Shown here: positions 9,616-15,788 of the stretch, piece by piece
How the letters are laid out: every line of letters begins with the position of its first letter
Numbering within the stretch: the first letter of the stretch is position 1
NCBI GenBank assembly: GCA_035483795.1
Contig: DATHPP010000039.1
Span: 1-26,637 of the forward strand
Length of the DNA: 26,637 nt
Direction of reading: 5' to 3'
Source of the DNA: DASXMX01 sp035483795
Lineage (GTDB): Bacteria > Planctomycetota > Phycisphaerae > Tepidisphaerales > Tepidisphaeraceae
Program-made: the position numbers and the translations under genes
The notes under the pieces: model-generated
The model's input: the letters and a program-made list of their open reading frames with translations, nothing else
Databases searched by the model: none
Told to the model about the DNA's origin: nothing

Positions 9616-9650
9616 CAGTGACAAATGACAAGTGACCAATGACCAGTGAC
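9616..9650. repeat. 7-bp tandem repeat, five units
   Basis: Five head-to-tail units read CAGTGAC, AAATGAC, AAGTGAC, CAATGAC, CAGTGAC. All share the core TGAC and vary only in the first three bases. They are translated in the rejected minus-strand frame as a peptide of the SLVIGHLSFVTG type. Confidence 0.9.
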
Positions 9651-9803
9651 AACGCGATGCCGGTGCCCAGAAAAGTGGCACGAAGTTCATCGAACGGACG
9701 TGCCTGGGAATCAGGCAGCAGAGCGATTCTCCGAAGAAAACGCGGGCAGGATTTCGCAAGAATATGAGAAGTGGCTATAAAGCAAGTTTTTGTTAAATCG
9801 AGT

Positions 9804-9826
9804 GCCATTTTAAGCCACTTTAGGCC
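9804..9826 (-). repeat. 10-bp phased GGC motifs, minus strand
   Basis: GCC occurs at 9804, 9814 and 9824. On the minus strand the units read GTGGCCTAAA, GTGGCTTAAA and ATGGCACTCG. The exact 10-bp spacing places the motifs on one face of the helix, as in protein-binding iterons. A related GTGGCTATAA lies just upstream at 9771. Confidence 0.6.
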
Positions 9827-9849
9827 ACTCGCCGGGCGGGGAGGAGGGC

Positions 9850-9889
9850 GGAGACAGGGAGACAAGGGGACAAGGAGACAAGGAGACAG
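9850..9889. repeat. 8-bp tandem repeat, five units
   Basis: The five units are GGAGACAG, GGAGACAA, GGGGACAA, GGAGACAA and GGAGACAG. The strand bias is purine-only apart from one C per unit. On the minus strand this encodes the LSPCLLVPLSPC-type peptide that I recall from spurious planctomycete gene calls. Confidence 0.9.
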
Positions 9890-9902
9890 GGAAAAGACCG
9901 AG

Positions 9903-9938
9903 ACTGAACGTCTTGAACAAAACTGAACGTTTTTTGGC
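9903..9938 (+). repeat. Dispersed TGAAC repeat, copy 1 (single arm)
   Basis: Two ACTGAACGT cores lie 19 bp apart (9903 and 9922), with GAACAAA between them and a T-run plus GGC after the second. The same arrangement forms each arm of the hairpins at 13439-13520 and 24362-24428. No inverted partner is found within about 60 bases on either side, so this copy is a half element. Confidence 0.75.
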
Positions 9939-9975
9939 ATTGTTGGCGAGGGGATGCGCGTAGCAGGACTATGGC

Positions 9976-10083
9976 AAGTGGCTCATTTTGGCTCACGGTG
10001 GCTCATGTTTTAGGGGTGGCCATGAGCCACATCGGCGAAGTGGCTCATTTTGGCTCATGTTTTTAGGGGTGGGCATGAGCCAC
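9976..10083 (+). repeat. Tandem ~62-bp repeat with phased GGCTCA motifs and hairpins
   Basis: Two units start with AAGTGGCTCATTTTGGCTCA at 9976 and 10038. GGCTCA occurs at 9980, 9990 and 10000 in unit one and at 10042 and 10052 in unit two, always 10 bp apart. Each unit closes with an inverted repeat: GTGGCTCATG (9998-10007) with CATGAGCCAC (10021-10030), and TGGCTCATG (10051-10059) with CATGAGCCA (10074-10082). The loops share TTTAGGGGTGG. It could be an operator, an iteron-like site or a REP-type element. Confidence 0.8.
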
Positions 10084-10132
10084 GATGGGCCACGCGGCTC
10101 GACTTTGCGAGCGGCCAGCAGACCCGGGGGAG

Positions 10133-10167
10133 AATGTCACCTTGGAAAAGCGCCCAGAGGTGACATT
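10133..10167. repeat. Perfect 10-bp inverted repeat AATGTCACCT
   Basis: AATGTCACCT (10133-10142) pairs perfectly with AGGTGACATT (10158-10167) across a 15-base loop. It lies about 170 bases upstream of the start at 10337. It may be a regulatory hairpin or operator, or a dispersed palindromic repeat; there is no T-run, so it is not a standard terminator. Confidence 0.6.
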
Positions 10168-10336
10168 TGGTGAGATTCGGTTGAGCGCGCGGCGGCGGCG
10201 GGTTTGAAAGTCGCGGTGCGGCAAGTGATTGCTTCAAGGCCAAAGGCCATTATCATCGAGGTCCGGTAAGGCGAAGGATTCGCCGCGGGCGAGGTTGAAT
10301 CGTAGATTTGACCTGCCTCAAGTGAAGGGAGTCATC

Positions 10337-10960
10337 ATGGGACAGGCCGCACTGGACCTGCCCGATCCATTGGAATCCCCGCGGGTCAGCCCGGCGAGCA
10401 CCGACGATCTGCTGGCCCAATTGGCCGGCGAAGAAATCGAGCGGCTGCTCTCCGAATCCGATGCCGACGCAGCCCCGGCATCGCCCGGGCCTTCTTTGTC
10501 TGACGCACCGGCACCGACCCCACTCCCGCCCAAAGCGGAAGCTTCAGCCCCACTGGCAAGTGCTCCCGCCAGCCCCGCGCCGCGCGCAACAGACCAGGAC
10601 TTAAGTGCGCTTTTTTCGCAGCTTGAAGCGCCTGACGCCGCAACGAAAGAGACTCAGGAGAAGAGCGCTTCGGCTTCGGCCGCGGACGCAGTGCCCAGCG
10701 TTGCCGACGAGCTGTCAAAGGAGATGGATGAGGATGCGGCGGTCGCGGTCCCATCGCCCGAAGCCGCCGGCGCCAAGACAGAGGCAGTTCCAAAAGCTGT
10801 TTCAGGAGATCCGCTGGTCTTGCGCGTCCTCGCCTGGGTGAACGCGCCGCTCGATTCATTTCCCGACCACGTCCGCGAGGTGGTGGGGAAGATCGCAATT
10901 CTCACGACGGTCAACGCGCTCTCGGTTCTGGTTTACGTGTTGTTCTTCCGCCGTCACTGA
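10337..10960 (+). CDS. Acidic Pro/Ala-rich protein with C-terminal membrane anchor, function unknown
   Basis: The start ATG at 10337 is preceded by GAAGGGAG at a good distance, so the longer frame from 10229 was not used. The 207-residue product begins with a short motif-like segment (MGQAALDLPDPLESPR) followed by STDDLLAQLAGEEIERLLSE. It continues through a long, low-complexity Ala/Pro/Glu-rich region that is probably disordered. After a short conserved-looking stretch (PLVLRVLAWVNAPLDSFPDH) it ends in one hydrophobic helix (IAILTTVNALSVLVYVLFF) and RRH, giving a tail-anchored topology. It is not recognised as a known family. It converges on the next gene and overlaps it by 7 bases. Confidence 0.8.
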   Translation: MGQAALDLPDPLESPRVSPASTDDLLAQLAGEEIERLLSESDADAAPASPGPSLSDAPAPTPLPPKAEASAPLASAPASPAPRATDQDLSALFSQLEAPDAATKETQEKSASASAADAVPSVADELSKEMDEDAAVAVPSPEAAGAKTEAVPKAVSGDPLVLRVLAWVNAPLDSFPDHVREVVGKIAILTTVNALSVLVYVLFFRRH

Positions 10961-12273
10961 ACATTGCCGCTGGCTTGTGACGCGCTGGGCGCTCGTGCGA
11001 CGGCGCGGCGCGGGCGGCGCGGAGGCATCGGCGGCGGCAGCGTTTGTTTCGTCCGCACGTGCCGCTGCAAAACCCATGGAAAATCATGGGAGTGGGCGCG
11101 ATAGATCAAACCCAGGCAGATACACAGATAGTGCATGAAAAAAATACCGGCCAAAAGCGCCCCGACCACGAGCGGCCAGGAAAACAACACATTCTGCGGC
11201 GGCGCCCTGTTCATCAGCCGGCCGATCGCCAGTGCCGATCCGACGAATCCCCACAGATAAGTGAGTGCTGTGACCATCCAGACGATCATCACCAACAGAT
11301 AAACTGCTCCGGTGCGCACGATCGTCCGCAGCACCCGGTCCGGCCGCAGATTCAGGATCGTTCCGCTCCCCGCAAGCGTGAGCAGCGCCGCGGGAAAGGC
11401 GAAAGTTCCCAAGGCGACGAACAGCACGATCAGCGACGACAGCAATGAACGATGCTCTGAGCCCTGCATGAGGTAAGCGGCCAGCGGGATGAGCGGCCAG
11501 TAGCAAAAGATCATCGCCGCAAATACGTTGCAGAACGGCAGCCAGAGGTCTTCATAAAAACCCAGGTCGCGCAGGGGGCGAGGGAGATCATCCTTGTCAT
11601 TGGGTCCGATGTCCTCAACGACGTTGCCGTAGTGCGAAAGAATCAGCGCGATCATGAGCGGCTCGACCGCGACGATCAGGAAGAAACCTTCGTTCAGGAT
11701 GAACTGGATTGGCCAGATCAGGGCATGGATGCAGAAGATGACGAACATGACCGTCAGGTTTGGCGGCGAGAAGAGGTGGGCCAGGGCCTTTGAAAACGAT
11801 GGCCGGTAAGCGGCCCGTCCCGAGGCGTAATTGAGCGTGGCGGTGGCCATGGGGACAGTGGCCGGGTCGATCGCCGACGGACCGTCGTTTGCGATTTGGA
11901 ACTCCGTGATCAGCTCGCCGGTCTCGGGGTCGTATTTGGGCCCGAGCGCTTCATTTGCCTGGGGGTGCAGAGGCAGGGGCTGCCCGGTTCCGACGGCGTC
12001 AAATTCCTCGGTGGTGAGGCGCAGGTCCTTTTCGTAGCCGTCGACGTCGCTGGCGCCGCGGGTGAAGACGTAGATGAGGTCCGCCGCTGCCTGCGGATTC
12101 TGGAGGGTCGGCGACTCGTCCATTTTATAGGTCCCGTCCTCGTTGATCGCCGCCAGGTCCTGGTGCAGGGGAATGTCGCTAAGCAGCCCGCAACGGTGGC
12201 ACTGGATTGTGCCGCCGGCCTGTTCGTCATCCAACTTGAAGCGAAAACCGCATTTACAGGGGAACTCGATCAT
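10954..12273 (-). CDS. Polytopic membrane protein with N-terminal zinc ribbon, function unknown
   Basis: The 439-residue protein starts MIEFPCKCGFRF and has two cysteine pairs (Cys6/Cys8 and Cys25/Cys28 in CHRC), a compact zinc-ribbon knuckle. Residues ~35-160 are soluble and polar. The remainder has about six hydrophobic segments, for example LTVMFVIFCIHALIWPIQFI, FFLIVAVEPLMIALIL, NVFAAMIFCYWPLIPLAAYL, SLIVLFVALGTFAFPAALL, VYLLVMIVWMVTALTYLWGF and LVVGALLAGIFFMHYLCICL. The C-terminus is basic and Pro/Arg-rich. Zinc ribbon plus membrane domain is a common planctomycete layout, but I cannot name a function. The upstream 278 bases are shared with the divergent gene at 12552 and presumably hold both promoters. 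Confidence 0.85.
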   Translation of the reverse strand: MIEFPCKCGFRFKLDDEQAGGTIQCHRCGLLSDIPLHQDLAAINEDGTYKMDESPTLQNPQAAADLIYVFTRGASDVDGYEKDLRLTTEEFDAVGTGQPLPLHPQANEALGPKYDPETGELITEFQIANDGPSAIDPATVPMATATLNYASGRAAYRPSFSKALAHLFSPPNLTVMFVIFCIHALIWPIQFILNEGFFLIVAVEPLMIALILSHYGNVVEDIGPNDKDDLPRPLRDLGFYEDLWLPFCNVFAAMIFCYWPLIPLAAYLMQGSEHRSLLSSLIVLFVALGTFAFPAALLTLAGSGTILNLRPDRVLRTIVRTGAVYLLVMIVWMVTALTYLWGFVGSALAIGRLMNRAPPQNVLFSWPLVVGALLAGIFFMHYLCICLGLIYRAHSHDFPWVLQRHVRTKQTLPPPMPPRRPRRAVARAPSASQASGNVQ

Positions 12274-12551
12274 CCGCTTCCTCTTGTCGCTGCCCGTTAT
12301 TCAGACGGAGGCATTTGCCGGCGCAATCGCCCTCGGTCCATATAACTATAGGACCAACCGGTTCGTCACATTATTTCGACGGAGACAGTCGGGAAAGCTT
12401 GCATCGCCAGGGAAGTTACCGGTCCCACTCCCGGCACCGTTTCGCCCGATACCCTTGATTTCCCTTTTTGCCCAACCGGTACGTTGTTTCGTATCTCTTC
12501 ATTGTCCGAAGTGCGTTGCGCCTCAGGGCGTGGCGATGCGGGAGAAGTGCG

Positions 12552-13415
12552 ATGATCAAGACGACATTGGCTGATGCGCCCGTCGCCCTCCAGGAGGCGA
12601 TTGCCGAGTTGCCCTCCGGGCTGGAGGCGCGCAGCGATTTCTTCGTCCAGTGGCGGGGAAGGACGATCGAGCTGCTGGAGCGGGTCTTTGCCGAGGATCA
12701 CGAGCCGGCCCGGTTGTTCAAGGAAATTGAATTCAGCCCGCGCCGGCTCACCAAAAATGACGCCAAGGACGACCAACTGAAGCTCGATGCTTATCTGGCG
12801 GGATGCGCCGCGGCCAAGGCGCATCTGGAAGGGCTGATCGCAAAGCTTTTGGCCCCCGAGCCGACCGCGGCGGCCGAGGTCCAGGGTGAGGTACAGACCC
12901 CCGCCGTCATGGTCGATGCCCGCCCGCTGCTCGAGCCGGAAGTGGCTCCGGTTCCCAAGCCGGAAGTTACACCAGTGCCCAAACCGGAAGTTGCTCCGGC
13001 CCCGGGGACGGAAGTGGCTCCGGCTCCGGGGCCGGCGGCGCCGACCGTTCCGATGCCCAAAGCGCCGGAGGCTGCACTCGCTGAGACGAACGCTTCAGAA
13101 ATCCAACCACTGACCGATGCTGTTGTAGCAGGAGGAACCATGGAGACTCGTGAATTGTGCTCGCCGGTCCGAAACAGCCTCACCCGCGTGCTGACCGCGT
13201 GGGACAAAGGGGATCGGGACATGGCGTTGGTGTTGTCCGCCCAGCTTCTGGCGGATTTGACCGTCCTGTCGCGCGACGAGAAGTTCAAGGCGACCTTCGA
13301 GAAGGTGGTCAGTAAATCCTTCGAGAACGGTGCGGCAGAAGCGATCAAATCCTCGGCGCCCCTGTGCATCTGGTCGCTGGTGGCGGCGATGAACGAAGTC
13401 ATGCGCGCGGCATAG
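12552..13415 (+). CDS. Two-domain protein joined by a Pro-rich repeat linker, function unknown
   Basis: The start ATG at 12552 has GGGAGA about 6 bases upstream; the open frame from 12468 has no such support. The 287-residue protein has an N-terminal helical domain (~1-105, including RSDFFVQWRGRTIELLERVF and LFKEIEFSPRRLTKND). A linker built of four 8-residue units of the PEVAPVPK type follows, and then a C-terminal helical domain (~200-287) that includes TRVLTAWDKGDRDMALVLSA and SKSFENGAAEAIKSSAP. There is no signal peptide or membrane segment. The linker suggests that two folded modules act at a distance, but neither is recognised. The gene is followed after 23 bases by a 36-bp hairpin that may end its transcript. 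Confidence 0.82.
   Translation: MIKTTLADAPVALQEAIAELPSGLEARSDFFVQWRGRTIELLERVFAEDHEPARLFKEIEFSPRRLTKNDAKDDQLKLDAYLAGCAAAKAHLEGLIAKLLAPEPTAAAEVQGEVQTPAVMVDARPLLEPEVAPVPKPEVTPVPKPEVAPAPGTEVAPAPGPAAPTVPMPKAPEAALAETNASEIQPLTDAVVAGGTMETRELCSPVRNSLTRVLTAWDKGDRDMALVLSAQLLADLTVLSRDEKFKATFEKVVSKSFENGAAEAIKSSAPLCIWSLVAAMNEVMRAA
12936..13031 (+). repeat. 24-bp coding repeat, four units
   Basis: Four in-frame 24-bp units begin at 12936, 12960, 12984 and 13008, each starting with (C/A)CGGAAGT. They encode PEVAPVPK, PEVTPVPK, PEVAPAPG and TEVAPAPG. The units differ at many third positions, so the array is not a very recent duplication. Confidence 0.9.
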
Positions 13416-13438
13416 GGTTCGGAGAACCCGATGCGCGA

Positions 13439-13520
13439 ACTGAACGTTTCTGAACGAAACTGAACGTTTTTCGCAGTTTTGATCGCGAAAAGTGTTCAGT
13501 TTCGTTCGGGAATGTTCAGT
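13439..13520 (+). repeat. Dispersed TGAAC repeat, copy 2: 36-bp hairpin with 10-base loop
   Basis: The arm at 13439-13474 faces an inverted arm at 13485-13520, with loop AGTTTTGATC. The arms differ at five of 36 positions. Each difference is a G/A or T/C change of the kind that leaves a G-U pair in plus-strand RNA, so the RNA could pair over all 36 positions. It sits 23 bases after the stop at 13415 and 124 bases before the S1 gene. No T-run follows directly; a small palindrome CTGTGGCACAG follows at 13521. Confidence 0.85.
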
Positions 13521-13644
13521 CTGTGGCACAGTCGACCTGTTGGACGCAGATGGGTGCGCCACATCTTCGTCGGTGCGGGGGCGGTGGCGGCTTTCGATTT
13601 GCTTCACGTCTGGATAGGATGCCGCGCTGAAAATTGGACGTGAT

Positions 13645-15132
13645 ATGGCAGAATCGACGCAGCCGGACCAATACAAGGAAAAATTCAGGCCCGATGCCGA
13701 CCCCTCCCTGGATAAAGAAGTAGAGGCGGCACTGTCGGGCGTGTCAGTCGAGCAGCTTTACGGCTTCGACCAGCGCCGCGCCCCGGCGGACGCCTCACAG
13801 CAGCCGGCCGCACCTCCGACCGGGGGTGCGCGAAAGGGCAAGGTCATCTCCATCGGACGCGACGATGTCTTCGTCGACTTGGGCGGCAAGAGCCAGGGAG
13901 TGGCACCGCTCGCTCATTTCGACACCGTCAAGATCGGCGACGAATTCGAGTTCACCGTCGATCGCTACGACGAGCGCGAAGGCCTGCTGATCCTCAGCCG
14001 CAAGGGCGTCATCTCGACCAACATCTCCTGGGAAACGCTGGAAGTCGGCCAGATTGTCGAGGGCACCGTTACGGGCATGAACAAGGGCGGACTGGAACTG
14101 GATGTGAAAGGCATGCGAGCATTCATGCCGTCCGGCCAGGTCGACTTGTACTTCATGAAGGACATTTCCACCCTGCTGGGGCAGCGCGTTGCCGCCGAGG
14201 TCATGCAGTTTGACCGCAACGCGAAGAACCTGGTGTTGAGCCGGCGGGCGGTGCTCGAACGACAGAAGGAAGAGGCGAAACAGAAGCTCCTGGCCGAGCT
14301 GGCCGAAGGCCAGACCCGCCGCGGCGTCGTCCGCAGCGTCATGGACTACGGCGCGTTCGTGGATCTGGGCGGAGTCGACGGATTGCTTCACGTCAGCGAA
14401 ATGAGCCACCGTCGCGGGCGCCATCCCAGCGAGTTTGTCAAAGTCGCCGACCTGGTCGACGTCAAAATCATCAAGCTCGACAAGGAGACGGGAAAGCTGA
14501 GCCTGAGCCTGAAGCAGGCGATGCCCGATCCCTGGGCCAATATCGAGACGCGTTATCCGGTGGGCACGACGGTGACGGGGCGGGTCACGCGGATCGAGCC
14601 GTTCGGCGCGTTCATCGAAGTCGAAGAAGGGCTGGAGGGATTACTGCCGGTCAGCGAAATGAGCTGGCAGCGCATCCGCCATCCCAGCGACGTGGTGAAA
14701 GAAGGCGACACCATCAAGCTCGTCGTCATCTCGCTGGACCCTGGCCATCAGCGAATGAGCTTCAGCCTCAAGCAGGCCGGCCCGGATCCCTGGGCGCAGG
14801 TGAAGGAGAAGTACGCGGTTGATATGGTGGTTCCGGGCAAGGTGACGCGCGTGGTGGATTTCGGCGCGTTTGTCGAGCTGGAGCCGGGGCTGGAGGGACT
14901 TGTGCACATTTCGGAGCTGGCGCCGCACCGGGTGAAATTGGCCGGCGATGTCGTGAAGCCGGGGCAGGAAATACAGGTGCGCGTCCTGGAGATCGACAAG
15001 GATTCCCGGAGGATTTCGCTTTCGATCCGCCGGGCGACCGAGCCCACGCCCACCGCGACGCCCGCTCCCACCGCCCCTGCGAAAAAGAAAAAGAAGCCCG
15101 AACTCCGCGGCGGGTTGGATTGGAACTGGTAG
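13645..15132 (+). CDS. rpsA: Five-domain S1 RNA-binding protein, ribosomal protein S1-like
   Basis: The 495-residue protein contains five S1 (OB-fold) domains at roughly 62-120, 135-205, 220-290, 306-377 and 392-462. Domains 3-5 carry the classic motifs YGAFVDLGGVDGLLHVSEMS, FGAFIEVEEGLEGLLPVSEM and FGAFVELEPGLEGLVHISEL. Domain 2 has the divergent GTVTGMNKGGLELDVKGMRA form seen in ribosomal S1. The short acidic N-terminus and a Pro/Thr-rich, lysine-rich tail (TPAPTAPAKKKKK) lie outside the domains. Bacterial S1 (usually four to six domains) binds mRNA and helps initiation on leaders with weak ribosome sites, which would fit the weak sites seen around here. A paralogous S1-domain regulator cannot be excluded. 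The terminal LDWNW is distinctive. Confidence 0.9.
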   Translation: MAESTQPDQYKEKFRPDADPSLDKEVEAALSGVSVEQLYGFDQRRAPADASQQPAAPPTGGARKGKVISIGRDDVFVDLGGKSQGVAPLAHFDTVKIGDEFEFTVDRYDEREGLLILSRKGVISTNISWETLEVGQIVEGTVTGMNKGGLELDVKGMRAFMPSGQVDLYFMKDISTLLGQRVAAEVMQFDRNAKNLVLSRRAVLERQKEEAKQKLLAELAEGQTRRGVVRSVMDYGAFVDLGGVDGLLHVSEMSHRRGRHPSEFVKVADLVDVKIIKLDKETGKLSLSLKQAMPDPWANIETRYPVGTTVTGRVTRIEPFGAFIEVEEGLEGLLPVSEMSWQRIRHPSDVVKEGDTIKLVVISLDPGHQRMSFSLKQAGPDPWAQVKEKYAVDMVVPGKVTRVVDFGAFVELEPGLEGLVHISELAPHRVKLAGDVVKPGQEIQVRVLEIDKDSRRISLSIRRATEPTPTATPAPTAPAKKKKKPELRGGLDWNW

Positions 15133-15150
15133 GGAAGAGGACTCTTGTTA

Positions 15151-15765
15151 ATGAATTCCGATGGGACGACATTTATTCGCTGGACAATTGCGCGCGGACC
15201 GGGAGGGCGAGGCTCCCGCCGAGCCGAAAGCTTCCTGGGGTGGGACGTGGCGGCTCGGCAGGAGCCTCGCCCTCTCGGTCACTCCGCTCGATTGATCGTT
15301 TTCATGATCGCCGCCCTTTTCTTCGGCTGCTCATCGACGCACGACACACCGTCCACGCTCGTCCAGTCCCCGGTATACGCTATCCCTGCCCCGCAGCTTG
15401 CCAAGGAAGTGAAGCAGATCGTCAGCGCGCCGCCGATCTCGCTGCCCGTTGAAGATCAGGGAGACGGCTCACTGCTGACCGGCTGGCAGGAGCCGTTCCG
15501 CGGCGATTTTCACGTCATCCGCTACTGGCACGAACGCACGCGCTACCACATCAGCGTCGTCCCCGACTTTGCCGACCCCTCACAACGCAGCCGGCTTCAG
15601 ATCACCGACGAAAGCGAGCAGCGCCCCGATGAAGGCGGGCCGAATGTCGACGCCAGGACATGGCACCCCGCCCCCAACAACCGCCGGCCCGAGCGCTCCG
15701 AAGCGCTGCTGCGCCAGATTCAGGCGACGCTGGAAGCGCCCGTTGCGACCCGGCCGGCACAATAG
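15151..15765 (+). CDS. Small putative lipoprotein, N-terminus interrupted by a palindromic repeat
   Basis: The frame begins at ATG 15151 with AGAGGA nine bases upstream, and starts MNSDGTTFIRWTIAR. It then runs through a 30-bp-arm palindrome (15197-15280) before a short hydrophobic segment and cysteine (LIVFMIAALFFGCSSTHD) that look like a lipoprotein signal. The mature domain (~140 residues) includes QEPFRGDFHVIRYWHERTRY and is not recognised. Starts at GTG 15247, TTG 15292 or ATG 15304 would remove some or all of the repeat but have no ribosome site. The gene ends 23 bases from the convergent kinase stop. Coding potential is fair; the start is the main doubt. Confidence 0.6.
   Translation: MNSDGTTFIRWTIARGPGGRGSRRAESFLGWDVAARQEPRPLGHSARLIVFMIAALFFGCSSTHDTPSTLVQSPVYAIPAPQLAKEVKQIVSAPPISLPVEDQGDGSLLTGWQEPFRGDFHVIRYWHERTRYHISVVPDFADPSQRSRLQITDESEQRPDEGGPNVDARTWHPAPNNRRPERSEALLRQIQATLEAPVATRPAQ
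15197..15280. repeat. GC-rich palindromic repeat, copy A (30-bp arms)
   Basis: The arm 15197-15226 begins GACCGGGAGGGCGAGG and pairs with 15251-15280 at 28 of 30 positions, with a 24-base spacer. The core GGGAGGGCGAGGCTCC recurs in copy B (15806-15884). It is translated in frame inside the lipoprotein gene. Confidence 0.9.
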
Positions 15766-15788
15766 CGATGGGCGTTGGATTCTTACGA

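Larger units (their letters stand above)
9368..10336. other. Repeat-rich intergenic region without credible genes
   Basis: Almost 1 kb separates the divergent STAND gene and the next plus-strand gene. The only long open frame (minus strand, 9452-9940) consists of translated repeats and is rejected. The region holds 7-bp tandem repeats (9616-9650), 8-bp tandem repeats (9850-9889), two groups of motifs spaced by exactly 10 bp (9804-9826 and 9980-10057), one copy of the dispersed TGAAC repeat (9903-9938) and a 10-bp inverted repeat (10133-10167). Promoters for both flanking genes should lie here, but I could not identify convincing -35/-10 pairs. Confidence 0.8.

Noticed and set aside
9452..9940. 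162-codon minus-strand open frame
   Set aside because: It is the translation of the 7-bp and 8-bp tandem repeats and the TGAAC copy; there is no ribosome site and no protein-like region.
9616..10083. Possible CRISPR array
   Set aside because: The units are 7, 8, 10 or 62 bp with no constant repeat-spacer pattern, and there are no cas genes.
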